From assembly GCA_947069175.1 (NCBI GenBank), contig CAMTDV010000028.1:70602157-70666156 (forward strand): a stretch of DNA of 64,000 nucleotides, in the 5' to 3' direction. The DNA comes from Scalesia atractyloides. Taxonomy: Eukaryota; Streptophyta; Magnoliopsida; Asterales; Asteraceae. The notes below the pieces were generated by a model. That model was not told where the DNA came from. It worked only from the letters and a program-made list of their open reading frames with translations, and searched no databases. Positions 11,173 to 23,060 of this stretch are shown one piece after another (position 1 is the stretch's first letter; each line of letters opens with the position of its first letter). The position numbers and the translations under genes were made by a program.

Positions 11173-11635
11173 GAAGATTCATTTGAGAAGAAATTTAATG
11201 TGAGAAGAAAAAGAAGAAAGGCATAATGGTAAAACATTAAATATTTTATAGTTTCTCTCATTAATTATGTTATCTCTCATTAATAAAATAAAAACATTTT
11301 ATCCAATACATTTCAAAATTTATCCTACATATGTCTTACATTTACCAGAATTTAACCTACACACATGTAAATTTATCCTACACATATAAAAATTTATCCT
11401 ACACATGTCGAAAATTGTCCTACACCATAAATTATTTTATCTTGAAAAAATATATGAAAAAAATGAGTTTACAAGTTTAATTAATTAGCTAATTAATGAC
11501 AATTATAGATTTACCTATATGCGCTTTTTCATAATATTAAATACAACATTAAATAAATTAAATGGAGAATTTTCTATTGGTTTAGAAGTTATTCTTTTTA
11601 TTCTTATAAAATTTTTCTTCTCATTTGAACTCTCA
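11171..11635. mobile_element. Small TIR element in a (TA)n tract
   Basis: The left end (GAAGATTCATTTGAGAAGAA) and the inverted right end (GAGAGTTCAAATGAGAAGAA) are imperfect terminal inverted repeats. Each is bordered by a TA tract, so the duplication would be TA. The interior is AT-rich with no frame and holds a run of similar words, each with a tttatcctac core, at about 11320-11420. Confidence 0.5.
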
Positions 11636-11675
11636 ACTATATATATATATATATATATAATATATATATACACAC
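11636..11675. repeat. (TA)n microsatellite
   Basis: TA repeats on the right flank of the preceding element, probably the other half of its target tract. Confidence 0.85.
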
Positions 11676-12479
11676 ACTAAAAACAACTATACTTGACTTT
11701 ATGTATAATTTTCTAAAAAGATTAATTTGAAACATAGTTGTGTTAACATTAATAAAAAGCTAAATTCAATTATTTTAGTTGTTTAGTTTAATTATTTCTC
11801 ATTAGTTATCCCTTAATTGTTTTATTTCTAAATAAAGTGGATTTTTCATAAATCATAATACAATAACAACCCCACTTGAGGGCAAGCAATGGAACAATTT
11901 GGGTATATATCTTCATTCGTTATTCTAACTTTCAACTCCAGTTGAGTGCACAACTTGATTCACTCATCATTCGAATCAACCCAACTTATAAAAATGGGAT
12001 AGAGCCGTATCCCAACAGGCCAATAGGGACTAGAATCCGATCCATATGTACTTATAATTTAAGTAACCTGAGTAATTAAGCAACTGTCAAAACGAACTTT
12101 TATATTAAATGCAAAATTTTCCAATCCACGTGTCTATCAAAATCTGCTTCACATCTTTTCCGTCAAAATCTTTATGCTTATTCTGAAAATGATAGTTTTG
12201 ATTAAACTGTTGCCATGTAAATTGGCATGTATATGAGTCGTGATACCAACAAATAAAAACAAAAAATGGATAGAAATTTAATAAAGGCAGCTTTATAAGC
12301 AACCATAAAAATTTGTCAAGTGGACTTATAAACAACCATATATAATCGACAAATTATTTGAATTTAATTTCAGTTGAACTGTTTTTTTTTTCAATAAAAT
12401 ATGACAAAACTAAAAACCAATATATAACTCAATTTTCTTAGCAAATACATACATGCATATATATATATATATATATGGT
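11676..12479. other. intergenic AT-rich, nothing recognised
   Basis: No coding or structural feature is supported except an (AT)n run at about 12456-12476 that borders the next element. Confidence 0.5.
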
Positions 12480-13337
12480 GAGGTTATTGTGAGAAAATTT
12501 AAAAGTGTGAGAATGATAAGAAAGAATCTAAACCATTAGATATTTAATCTAATGGTTGAGATCATAGTGACATTGTATAAATAATGTTGACTATTAAACT
12601 AACTAATTTTCTAGATTAAGGGTACAAAGGTAAATTTAATATTTTTAAATTAAGAAAGTAATATTAATACACATGCAAAGTTCCCCTTCTTTTTTTAAAC
12701 ATCAATAACTTTTTATACGTAACTCTTTTTTTTTTTTAAAATTACACCATAATAACAAGTGTTTTTTTTATCTTTAATATTAGTACAATATTGATATACT
12801 TATGTAGAGTTATTTCTGTTTTTATATATTTAGGGTATTATTTTGTTTTAATTCTGATTAAAGTGTTAACTGGTTTATATTAGGGTGTTATTTTTGTTAT
12901 ATTCAATGTTAGGGTGTTCTTTATAAGATATGTGCTTTCAATATAACTGTTGTGGTATTTTTATGAGCTATGGTGTTATTTTTGTTATATTTCTGTTCTT
13001 TATAAGATGTATGCCTTCAATATACATGTTGCGGTGTTTTTATGAGTTAGGGTATTTTTATTAGTTATGGTGTTTTTATGAGTTATATTCTGTTCTTTAT
13101 AAGACGTATGGCTTCAATATACATGTTGTGGTGTTTTTATGAGTTAGGGTGTTATTTCAAATTCGAAAATCCCTACAATAACTGCCAAAAATCGGTTGCA
13201 TATATTCATTTCATAATTAGATTTTATTAGTTAAATTACACTTATACCCTTAAACTACCAAAATAAAAAGAGACACATGTCACCTCCATAATCTTTCTTA
13301 TCCTTCTCACACTTTTAAATTTTCTCACATGAACCTC
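12480..13337. mobile_element. TIR element of about 860 bp in a (TA)n tract
   Basis: Terminal inverted repeats of roughly 45 bp: both ends carry GTGAGAAAATTTAAAAGTGT followed by GAGAA-GATAAGAAAGA. The element sits between TA tracts. The interior holds several diverged copies of a phrase like gttgtggtgtttttatgagtt at about 12950-13145, a loose minisatellite. No transposase is seen, so it is non-autonomous. Confidence 0.7.
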
Positions 13338-13347
13338 ATATCACACA

Positions 13348-13351
<4 letters not shown>

Positions 13352-13389
<38 letters not shown>
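13352..13389. repeat. (TA)n microsatellite
   Basis: TA repeat bordering two neighbouring elements. Confidence 0.85.
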
Positions 13390-13392
<3 letters not shown>

Positions 13393-13869
13393 ATTAGGTC
13401 ATTTGTAAAAGAATATATTATTATAATAAATATATATATATATATTATATATATATAGATTAGGATCATTTGTAAACAGAATCTTCACAGTAAATGTGTT
13501 ATATATAATATTTATATATGGATTAGGATCATTGTAAACAAATCTTCAGTAACTTGTGAACTAATTGAACCATTGATCTCTTTAAGTGTAAAGGATAGGA
13601 TTGTAATTTGTGTTTTTATTTTAGGTTTCAAGATATAATTTAAAAATTAGATTGGCAGTTACATGATTTCCTAAATAATAGTGTTTATCAATTCAAAATC
13701 TTTTTATATTTTACATTGATTTCAATTACAAATATTATACGATTCGGATTTATTCAATTGCTATTCATCGTTTTGATCAGTTCAAAAAACAAACAAATCA
13801 AAATCATTCGATCAGTTATATAACTCCCAGAATTTTTTTTTTAATTTTCGATCATATTGTCTCATTATT

Positions 13870-14783
13870 ATGGCAGAACCACTAAATAATTCGAACAAGC
13901 CCGCCGTAAATGTTGATGAAGACGACGTTCAGATAAACGATAATGTTTTCGTTCCGAATTTGGATCGACCAGGTGCAATTTAGTATGTTGTTCAAGTGTA
14001 TTATTTTTGTGTTTTTTGTCAATTATTTGATCGACATGTGTGTGTAAGCGTTTATATAATTGTATTAGTATTCCATCCAAGATTTCCGGCGATGTGTTTT
14101 ATCATAAATTTAGTCGTTAATTTGAGTGCAGAAATCTTAATTCATAAACAATGCATTTGTTGCAGGTTTTGATTATGTTTTTTTTTTTTTTTACGTAATT
14201 TTGTTGTAAACGCACAGTCACACAATTAAGTACATATGCGTATAGTTGCGAAGTATTAAATATGTTATTGCAGTTTTCTTTTTTTATATTTTGATGTTGT
14301 AGCTTTGCAGTAGTTGTTAATTTTGTTACAAATTGTCAGATAACACACACATGTTTGCATAGTATAAACCACCTAGCTTGCTGTTTTGCGTTTTGTATAT
14401 GTGTGTGTTTAGTTCTGCTGTAATTGTCAAGGTGTTACAGATCAGTATACATGTGTATAGTTGGAAAGAATTTAACCACGTTTTTTATGTATTGTATACG
14501 TGAGCCTATTTTTTTGTTGTAGTTGTCAACTTGTTACAGCTAAGTACACATGTGTATAACTGGCATAAAGTTTTACAGTACACATGTGTATAATGTTTCT
14601 AAATGATATTTTTTTATGTAAATCGGGGATGCAATTTTTTGTTTTTTTACAGATCCCAGTTTACAGTAAACATTACCCTAAGAAGATGGCGATGAAGATG
14701 ATGATTAACTAACCGAGTACGATGACGGCACCGACACAAGAATTGATACGTTTTTGCAAGAGAGCGAAGATGATGATATTTGA
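13870..14783 (+). pseudogene. Degenerate acidic-protein gene fragment
   Basis: ATG at 13870 opens a 34-codon exon rich in Asp and Asn (includes VDEDDVQINDNVFVPNLDRP) that ends at a good donor, CAG|GTGC, at 13972/13973. About 680 bp later, after an acceptor near 14652, a frame continues as EDGDEDDD, then an in-frame TAA, then LTEYDDGTDTRID...QESEDDDI and TGA at 14781-14783. Start, donor, acceptor and the shared acidic character suggest two exons of one captured or decayed gene. I do not recognise the family. Confidence 0.3.
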
Positions 14784-15261
14784 TCTTTAACTTTAACTTA
14801 CATAAAAATAATTAATACATCTTTTGATGCAACTAATACATTATGTTTTGTGTTTTTTGACTTGATTTTTTTACATCCTATTGTTAAAAGTCTATAAATT
14901 GTTACTGGCTATACGATACCAAATTTTACATGTTACTATGAATACAATTACATGCCGAACACACGTGAACCTTAATTTACATACAAAATTCCACTTTATT
15001 TTTTTATGTTCACGTTATATGAACTAGTACACATCTGGATAAAACCTGTAGATACAGTAGTACACACATGTATTGCCAACAATCTGAAAACAAAAGTCTT
15101 GTTTTATGCATCATGGTTGACATGGTCCGGTTCCTGATACAACGAACTATTAAAAACCTGGATAACAATCAGAAATACATTAGTACACACATTATAAACA
15201 TGGTCTGGTTCCCGGCTAGTGCACATTTTTTCTTTTTTCTACTTTATTATGTCACACCCCT

Positions 15262-15812
15262 ATCCTCGAGTAATGAAGTCACTGCATAGATATAATCTTT
15301 CCCCATTTCACCGATGTACTCGAAAATAAACGACAGATTTCAGCACGCCGTTTTGTACGTTTAACTCGGGTAGACAATACTCGTTCATCAGAGCGAGTAA
15401 AACCGTGAACGATGAACATGTTTTTGCAACGACTGCGATAGCAACCGTTCTAGCTTTTTTTCCAAAGTGAACGATGAATATGGTTCACTTACATCTTTCA
15501 AATCTTCAACGACTCTAGTTACAATATCAGGGCCACCGACTTTATTTGCAATCTCAACCGTTGTTTCAACAAGTTGTTTATAGTTTCTTCGATCCAATGC
15601 CATTCTTCTTACCCAAAAGTTTGTGAAAAACTATGGAAGAATATCGCTTCGAATGTAATCAGCTTCAACACCTTCAGTACTCACACACTGTTTCACCACT
15701 TTTAACAGGATTTTCTTCATTTCTTCATCGGGGGATTGAAACTTACGAATCAAAATAACCATAACTTTTTTTGTATAATAACTGGCGTAAATAGCATCCA
15801 TCAACAGAATCC
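15262..15812 (-). pseudogene. SF3B1: Captured SF3B1 (U2 snRNP SF3b subunit 1) fragments
   Basis: Two collinear pieces of the HEAT-repeat region of splicing factor SF3B1 (SAP155), fused with the sequence between them missing. Piece 1 (15801 to 15478) encodes MDAIYASYYTKKVMVILIRK, then SPDEEMKKILLKVVKQCVST, MALDRRNYKQLVETTVEIAN and VVEDLKDVSEPY. Piece 2 (15448 to 15262) encodes TVAIAVVAKTCSSFTVLLAL, MNEYCLPELNVQNGVLKS and, after a frameshift, EYIGEMGKDYIYAV. SF3B1 is highly conserved and needed for branch-site recognition. This copy cannot make it: TAG at 15631-15633 interrupts DILP-FF, a segment of a few hundred residues is absent between the pieces, and piece 2 is frameshifted. It lies in the composite element at 13392-16834, so capture by a transposon is the likely origin. 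The orthologous parent gene is not in the window. Confidence 0.88.
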
Positions 15813-15870
15813 TGTAAACAGAACATGCACATGTGTTTACTCTTTTCATTACACAATCCTGTAAACAGAA

Positions 15871-15970
15871 CACGTGTGTATAATGTATATTGTATACATT
15901 AACATACACAGTACACGTGTGTATAATGTATACTGTATACATTAACATACACAGTACACATGTGTATACT
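15871..15970. repeat. 43-bp tandem repeat, about 2.3 copies
   Basis: The unit beginning CACGTGTGTATAATGTATA restarts at 15871, 15914 and 15957. It carries the near-palindromes TACACGTGTGTA and GTATAC. Confidence 0.85.
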
Positions 15971-16833
15971 GATACAAACATTGCCAAAAACTCAACCAAC
16001 AAATTTCCATTACAAGGTACGCATTTGTCAAACAAGATGCACTAAGTAAAACTACGAACAAGGAAAGACATTGTTAACAACTACTTAAATAACAAAAAAT
16101 ACCTAAACCATGACTATTAACATACAAATTTAACCCACCCTAAACACTTATAGATTAACGTAGTACACATGTGTACTATAACATATTCTTGTAAATTCGC
16201 AGCCATCATCGTGTTTAATAACAACCTAACAATCCACTTTGTCATATACACAGAATTATACATCACCCAGGTCGGCAAGATTTAAAAAATACACTGAACA
16301 TTACGGCCAATACTCAAGAAACTAAAATCTATAATCTGCACAAATCACAACTAATCGATAAATTTTAAACCCTAACTTTCGAATGTTTGTTCTTGTATGT
16401 CGGCGAAATTATAACATACAGTCAACGGCAAGGAAATCATCAAATTAACTACTAAACTCATCTACAATTACCTCTTTCTGCGAACGATTAAACTTCCCAA
16501 TGCGTGCACCCCCTTCACCCAATCCTCTGTGTACTTTCTTGATATACTGAAAAGCCGAAGAACTCAAGATATGGGGGAAGAATTCGGTGGAAATGGTGAT
16601 TTTTTGGATACAAGAATCTTGAAAACAAACTACGCGATTGTGGAGGAATATGAATCAGGGCTAGTCAAGGGAACATTTTATGTTTCCTAATTTGAAAAAT
16701 TCTCCATTTTTTTAAATTACAAGTCTACCACTTTTATTTACTTTAAAGTTAAAAAGATACACACTTAATTACAATCATGCCACTAATAAAAACCTAAGGA
16801 TCATCAAAATCAATGGCCTAGATCAGTATATAT

Positions 16834-16834
<1 letters not shown>

Positions 16835-16905
<71 letters not shown>
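16835..16905. repeat. Perfect AT palindrome capped by ACGTGATAT/ATATCACGT
   Basis: A TA tract of about 50 bp is bracketed by ACGTGATAT on the left and its exact inverse ATATCACGT on the right, so the whole 71 bp can form a cruciform or hairpin. Confidence 0.85.
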
Positions 16906-17270
16906 ATGAGAAATGATAAATAGAAAACCCACTTGTGGTGAGAAACCCCAGGAAACTCTAAGCTCCTGACATTTTTTTTTTGAAAAAAATTACACATGTA
17001 ATATATATGTTTTTAAGGGTTTTGAGCAAAAAAACTCAAAAAAGCGCCAACCAGATTCTTTTAAAATAAACAAGTTTTTGTGTAACATATGTTACAGTCG
17101 CGTTGCGCAAAACTTGTTTATTTTTTTAAAAAAAATCCACTCGCGCTTTTTAGTATTTTTTTTGCTCAAAACTCTTAAAAACATGTATATTACATGTGTG
17201 ATTTTTTTCAAAATCAAAAAATGTTGGGAGGTTAGAATTTCCTAGCTTTTATCAATTACTAGAGTTTTTT
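16906..17270. mobile_element. Foldback MITE
   Basis: About 365 bp. The left arm (ttacacatgtaatatatatg...gttttgagcaaaaaaactc...aaaagcgc) is mirrored by the right arm (gcgctttttag...tttgctcaaaactcttaaaaac...attacatgtgtga). The outer ends (gagaaatgataaa / tttatcaattactag) also pair imperfectly. There is no coding content. Confidence 0.7.
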
Positions 17271-19078
17271 TCCATATACTTACATTATCACGTATAAATC
17301 AAAATTTTAATTTTAAACATGTATTTACACTTTCAAAAATTTAAGCGTATATGACCGTGTATCGTCGGTTTGTAACGACAAATCTAACATTCATTTTAGT
17401 GGTGTGACTCTTACAAATGTTTGGTGAATCGGCATAACTCAAGTGATATATAACATTTATGTGACTCTTACATAAAGCTAACATTTATGTGCAATGAGTA
17501 ACACATAAAATGAGTATCAAATGATATATAACATATAAAAACAATAGTGTATAACAAGTAACCAATTTAACGGTTTGTTTCTGTTTGAATTTACTTCGTA
17601 CGTCATAGACCTAGTAAGCGTGAGGTTATCCAAAACTAAACCTTCGAAAAATATTTAATCGTATAAAATAAGATGATAAAAAATGTGCAATGATGCGTAT
17701 TTTATTTGTGCTGCCTTTGCTTGCTTATCCATTAAGAGAGACCCTACTGATATTTGTTTATCACCACCCACATATTATCCACTAATTAATTGATCTTTAT
17801 TCCATAAACAAACATACAAACTTTAAACAACTAATATGCCAAAGTTGTTTAAAAATACAACTACCAGTCTACCACGCCTTCGAATCATTTCTTTAATATT
17901 ATACCCATTTGGTAATCATTAAAAATAAAAATAATATTTATTGACCACTTATATGTATTTTGTGGCTAATGGACATATAGGTCCCAACTTACAAGTTCCA
18001 ACTACATATACAATTACACACAACTTGTATACATACGGATATGTATAATAAGGAATTTCCTTTTTTTTTAATAAAGAAAGATGAGGGGTTACTACCTTCC
18101 TTTTGAAGAATTTCTTATTTCTTTGTGTGGTTTTTTTAAGATGGAACTTTATATTCTTTGATGTGAACGTGTATTTAAAGTGTTTGTTCTTTTATAAGCT
18201 TGAAAGGTTAAATCCTTCTTGATGGTTGACCCAATGTGTAAGTTTTTATTTTATTTTATTAAAATTTAGGTTGAAAGGTTAAATCCTTCTTGATGGTTGA
18301 CACTATCTAAGGTGTGCAAGTTTTTTTTTTGTTTAAGAAACAATTTCTTTTTAAGCTTATATCATATATTCGTATTTTCCTATCTAACTATTTATCTTAT
18401 CATTTGGTTCAATGTTAAAACTGAGCCAACATGCCTAAACAATTTTTTTAATGCCAGTGAGGTTCTCAAAAGCGTTTGAAGTATATCATAGAAAGTGATA
18501 TAGGACATGGGGTTATGAATATATTAAAGTTATATAACAAAAATAATAAAGATAATTTCTTTATAAATCTAGGAAATTGTACTATTTGTATTATCTACAA
18601 ATGCAAATGAAAATAATATTAAATACAAAATATGTGAAATAAATGATTTAAACTATATTTTTTAACAAGAGTTTGAATCGTGTCTTCTTTTACAATCCTT
18701 TGTGTAGTCCTCAACGAGAGCTGAAATTACGCCTTCTTATACGATCCTTTGCTACAAAAAAGAAAAACAGGTGTTAACGGTTGTTGCGGAGGCACATGTT
18801 CAAAACATTTCTCTTAAAACACAGTTCGCTCCTCTACTTAGACAACGTGTCTGTCTCACAGAATACAACAGCTACAGCTGAAACAGTCTGTACTGCCAGA
18901 AATAGCTCACATGCCCAAGGCTACACCATGTAAAGTTGTAGCGTTAGAACTTGTATAACAAATAAACATGCGAAGATGCTGCAATCGTATAGATAGCACT
19001 CCTCTCTGTTTAGTTCCTCAACATGTTGTGGTCATCGAATGTTTTCCTCAACTCTAAGAATTCTTCTATTTATTATTA

Positions 19079-19136
<58 letters not shown>

Positions 19137-21584
19137 TATTATTATAAACGGGACACGGAAGCCTGCTATCTAAATCAAATACCATAGGTGAATGAATCCA
19201 TGAAGAGTCTAATTGAACTATAGACTTAATTTAAGACAAAAAAAAGACACTGTAATTAATTCGAGACATAAAAACTCTAGTTAAAAGACATAGACACTCT
19301 AATTAATTTGAGACATAAAAACTATATTTAAAAGACATAAAAACTCTACTCAAGAAACTCTATTATTTATCATCTTAGTGGGATGGTAGAGGCTTTGTGC
19401 TTCTTGATGATAAACTAGAGTTCAATTTTGGGCACGTGGTAAATTTAGTGTAATTTAGGAGTAGTAAATATGTAACCTTTGCCGTTAAAAAAAACTCTAT
19501 TAAAGAGTTTAGTTTTCAATTTTATATAAATGATGTAAAACATCCATTAACATGTTTGAACTGATTTATACTTTAATTAAAGACTTAATTTAAGCAATAA
19601 AGACTCTAATTTAAAGACATAAAAACTCTAATTAATTTAACATATAAAGGTATAAAAACTCTAATTAATTTAACATATAAAGGTAATAACTACTCAAGAA
19701 ATTTAAATCAAGAGTTTAGTTTTCAATTTTATATAAATGATTCAAAAAAAATCTAGTAACATGATTAAATTGATTTAAAAAGAAATTCCAGTAACATGTT
19801 TTAATCATAGGAAGTGACAATTTTGCATAAGATCTTCTAAAGATATGGTGGCCATAGTTCCCTTGACGGGGCCCTCTTTCATCAAAGAAATACGTCTTAG
19901 TCTTGATTTATTTTCAGTAAAATCGAAAATGAAATAGGACACATGCCTGTTTACGATTAATTTAACAAAAGGTCGGCCATATGTTTGATCAAACCGAATT
20001 AAATACCTAAGTAAGCAAAATTGTGCTAAGTTTTACTTATTTATCCATAACTAGTTCAGTAATCAGGAACGATCAAGTAAGGTTAACGGGTTTTCCATTC
20101 ATTTTGGTATTCTCCTTCAGAGATCTTATGGAGATCCATCTTCATGCGGGTCTCTCTGCTCAGGTGAGGGGTGCTTCATAGTATTTTTATTATCGCGTGT
20201 TGGAGTATATGAAGAACCAGAAATAGATTGAAGTTTGATAACAAGTAGGTGCAGATAGAAGATATCTTTAGCAAAGTAAAGACGATTGGATGTTTATGGA
20301 TAAAAAAGTGGGATCGAAATTAAAGTCTATAACTTGGGAGGATTGATGTAAATTTGTATTTATGTAGTTTGTGTTTGCTGTGACCGCCTGGTTTTCAGGC
20401 TTTGACGTTTTAATGAAGTTTACCTTTAAAAAAAATGTTAACGGATTTGAGTTAAAGAGATAATATTGATGAACATGAAGATGATGAATATTTTTATTTG
20501 TACAAGAAAGTAGAGCTAACTTAGTTACACTTGAGACCATGTTAAACGGGTTGTAATAAAGATAAAAACGGGTTCGACACTTATATATTTTACAATTTTC
20601 TAATCCTAATCATAAACAGATTGACATGTTTTAATTAGTCCAACTTTAACATGAAAACGCCATATCAAAAACCGATCTGTTTATTATCGATCTAATCTGA
20701 TTATCTTCTCTTATTGGGATTTAAATCACGTCATAACCCAATTCCCCATTGGGTTGGATAACTATAACTTGCAAGTTGTAACATAGCATTTGATAATTAA
20801 AAAAGAATTTTGAATAGTACTCTGTTTGTTTGGTATGGAGTAATGGAATTGTTCGTCCCAGATGGAAAATGCTCTTTTAACTCAATATGTCAAGTAATTT
20901 CAACATATATGAAAAAAGTATGCGGAAATAGAAATCGAATTTTCAAGAAACAACAGCTACAAAATTTTTAATTTTATATCACTTTTAAAAAAAATGGTTT
21001 ACAAGGTAATCGTAAGGTTATTGACTATTACAAACAAATACTTGTATAATTCTGTGATGAAAGGACAATAGAGTTATTGTAGTAGTGTGTATTAAATGAT
21101 TGGCTTAACCCATTATCCTTCAATGGTTTGATTCTCTATTTATAGAGAGTCCTTAGCACGAATAAACATTAGTTTATTCATGCACTTGCTATACATAAAG
21201 TAGTTTCTTGGCATATTCATTGAATCCACTACGATCAACTTGCTACCCTTCAATTATGGCAGAGCTCAAATTTGCAAACAAGTTGGCCCATCAGAATCTT
21301 TGAGAGCCATCTTACTAGAAAATCTGATGAACAGATCACCAGAATTTCTGATAACCAGATTTTACTAGATACTAATGATATTCATCAGAATTATCATCAG
21401 ATCCATCAGAAAGGTCTTTTTCTGGGTGTCTTCGTTCATTTCTTGATCCTTTTTTGATGAATGTTAAGGACATGTTGTCTTTTCTTTTTGTCCTGTCTTG
21501 TTTCTTCCTTTTGTTTGACCTTTATTACTTTTTAGCAGTTGAATCAGATAGATCATTTTTCTTCAATACTTACACAAAAGTTTT
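17271..21584. other. Long intergenic stretch, no supported gene
   Basis: Visible structure: a direct duplication of about 31 bp (ttgaaaggttaaatccttct...) at about 18202 and 18271; an (ATT)n tract; and many dispersed words like agacataaaaactcta at 19200-19700. At about 21110-21160 there is a TATA-like ctatttatagagag on either strand, with surrounding sequence that could be an eroded LTR. Frames here are short and unconvincing. Confidence 0.5.
19069..19144. repeat. (ATT)n microsatellite
   Basis: About 25 trinucleotide repeats with one interruption. Confidence 0.92.
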
Positions 21585-22215
21585 CTAACAAGAATGCATG
21601 AATGAATGGAATTGATGAGGTAATTGAATGGACAAAGAATGAAATTGATCATTACAATTCCATGGTCTTGTTTGGTTTTATGTGAGAATGGAATGAATCA
21701 TTAACTTGTGTTGTTTGGTAGGCAGGAAAAGACGAAGGAATAAAATCGGTGATGGGTGGTGTCAGTGGCGGTGGTAGCAGTGGAGGGTGGCAGGTGGCGA
21801 CGACGACAACGATGGGTGGTGGTGGTCGGTGGCGAAGGGTGGCGGCGATGGTGGGTGACAGTGGTCGGGCGGTGGTGGACATGGGTGGCGGTGGCACCGG
21901 TGGTCGGTAACAATGGCGTCGGCGATCAATATTGGTTGCGGGTGGTGGTGGCGGCGGTAGTCGGTAGTCGGTAGTCGGTGGCGGAGGGTGGCAGCGGTGG
22001 TGGGTGGTGACGAGTGGTGTTGATGATGAATGGTGAGAGAAGGAATGGAATGGAATGGAATGAAAAAAAAACAAGTGTGGTAAATGGAATGAATTTGAGG
22101 AAATAGAATACCTCATAATAGGTTATTCCAATTATCTTGACCAACAAAACACATTTTTTTCATACCCTCGCAATTGTCTATTTCATTTCGCCATTCATTC
22201 CTGTAAAGCAAACAC
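21585..22215. mobile_element. MITE-like element with G/T-rich minisatellite core
   Basis: The ends pair imperfectly: gaatgaatggaattgatgag at about 21600 against the inverted right end aggaatgaatggcgaaatga at about 22190. A run of ggaatggaatggaatg lies inside. The core (about 21750-22020) is strongly strand-biased, built of ggtggtgg, ggcggtgg and ggtcggt words. That bias creates long proline/histidine/threonine frames on the minus strand which I do not treat as genes. Confidence 0.5.
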
Positions 22216-22639
22216 TTTACAACTAAAACTAAATATGATTATAACTTTACAAAAAGGATACCGTTCTAAAAAGTTAACTACTTTACTGGGTCAAGAACTG
22301 TGTTAAAATACTTTGATACTTTCTTTTGGTGCTAGAGGACACACATGCCTAATTAAATATGAATCATTTTCACTTTTCAAAAAGCATGTCAACTATATCT
22401 ATGCAAAAAGAAAACTATTATTGTAAGGGTGGTGGGGTGGCCCCTAGTTCACGAGCAAATTGTCCTAGGTTGGCATGGGAACACTGCCACAAGCATGGCG
22501 AGTTAAGCATGTTCACGAACCCACTAGAAATCATTCATTGGAGAACGACAAAATCATCAATACCTTCTTGAGAATGTTGTTGGCCAAGGGTCAACTAAGT
22601 ATAAAGGTGTTCCATGTGTGTATGCAATCGTTGAGGGAA

Positions 22640-23060
22640 TTCATTTGATGAGAGAAAATGTACTTGCCTGGGTTTAACAAGGTAAAGGTTACGTGTGTGC
22701 ATGCAACAACTTTTATTATTTTCACAATGGATGTTAATCGATACATGTATGCTGATTCATATTTTACTATTAAGAACTTTAAATTAGCTTATGCTTTAGA
22801 AATTGCTTTAATGCCTATAAAGGATCAATGGGTGTGTATAGATACTGAGGAGAAGATATACCCACCTGTAATTAAACGTCCGCATGGAAGACCAAGAAAT
22901 AATAGAATTAAACCAGGTGAAGAGCCTAAAAACGAAAAAAATGTCCACGTTGTGGTTAGTATGGATACCGTGAAAAGACATGCAAAACTTAGCATCTGAT
23001 ACTCAACATCAAGCCTCAACAAGTAAAAGGAGACGAAAAAATAGTACAAGTAATCAGGAA
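22640..23060 (+). pseudogene. MULE transposase C-terminal remnant
   Basis: A 113-codon frame from 22658 holds a SWIM-type CxH end (TCVHATT), then YFTIKNFKLAYALEIALMPI, the proline-rich linker PPVIKRPHGRPRNNRIKPGE and, after a frameshift near 22945, CG-YGYREKTC, a CCHC zinc knuckle. This order (SWIM finger, linker with GRP-x-(K/R)NR, zinc knuckle) is the C-terminal architecture of MuDR/MULE transposases. The upstream transposase core was not found, and the frame is disrupted, so it is inactive. Confidence 0.75.

Larger units (their letters stand above)
13392..16834. mobile_element. Composite transposable element carrying captured gene pieces
   Basis: A block of about 3.4 kb between TA tracts. 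The left part (about 13550-13640) reads aaccattgatc...ggattgtaatttgtgttttt. The right part (about 16720-16830), inverted, reads ggccattgattttgatgat...catgattgtaatt, so the two ends look like diverged subterminal inverted repeats. Between them lie a degenerate acidic-protein frame on the plus strand, two SF3B1 fragments on the minus strand, a 43-bp tandem repeat and repeated 12-bp palindromes. The content resembles gene-capturing elements (Pack-MULE or Helitron). The class is undecided and the exact ends are uncertain. Confidence 0.45.

Noticed and set aside
20268..20540. 90-codon minus-strand frame
   Set aside because: Low-complexity composition, no recognisable motif, no splice or promoter context.
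21652..22116. 154-codon His/Pro-rich frame on the minus strand as a hydroxyproline-rich protein gene
   Set aside because: It is a by-product of a GGT/GGC minisatellite inside a MITE-like element. Several overlapping frames on both strands are equally open, and no signal peptide or promoter is seen.
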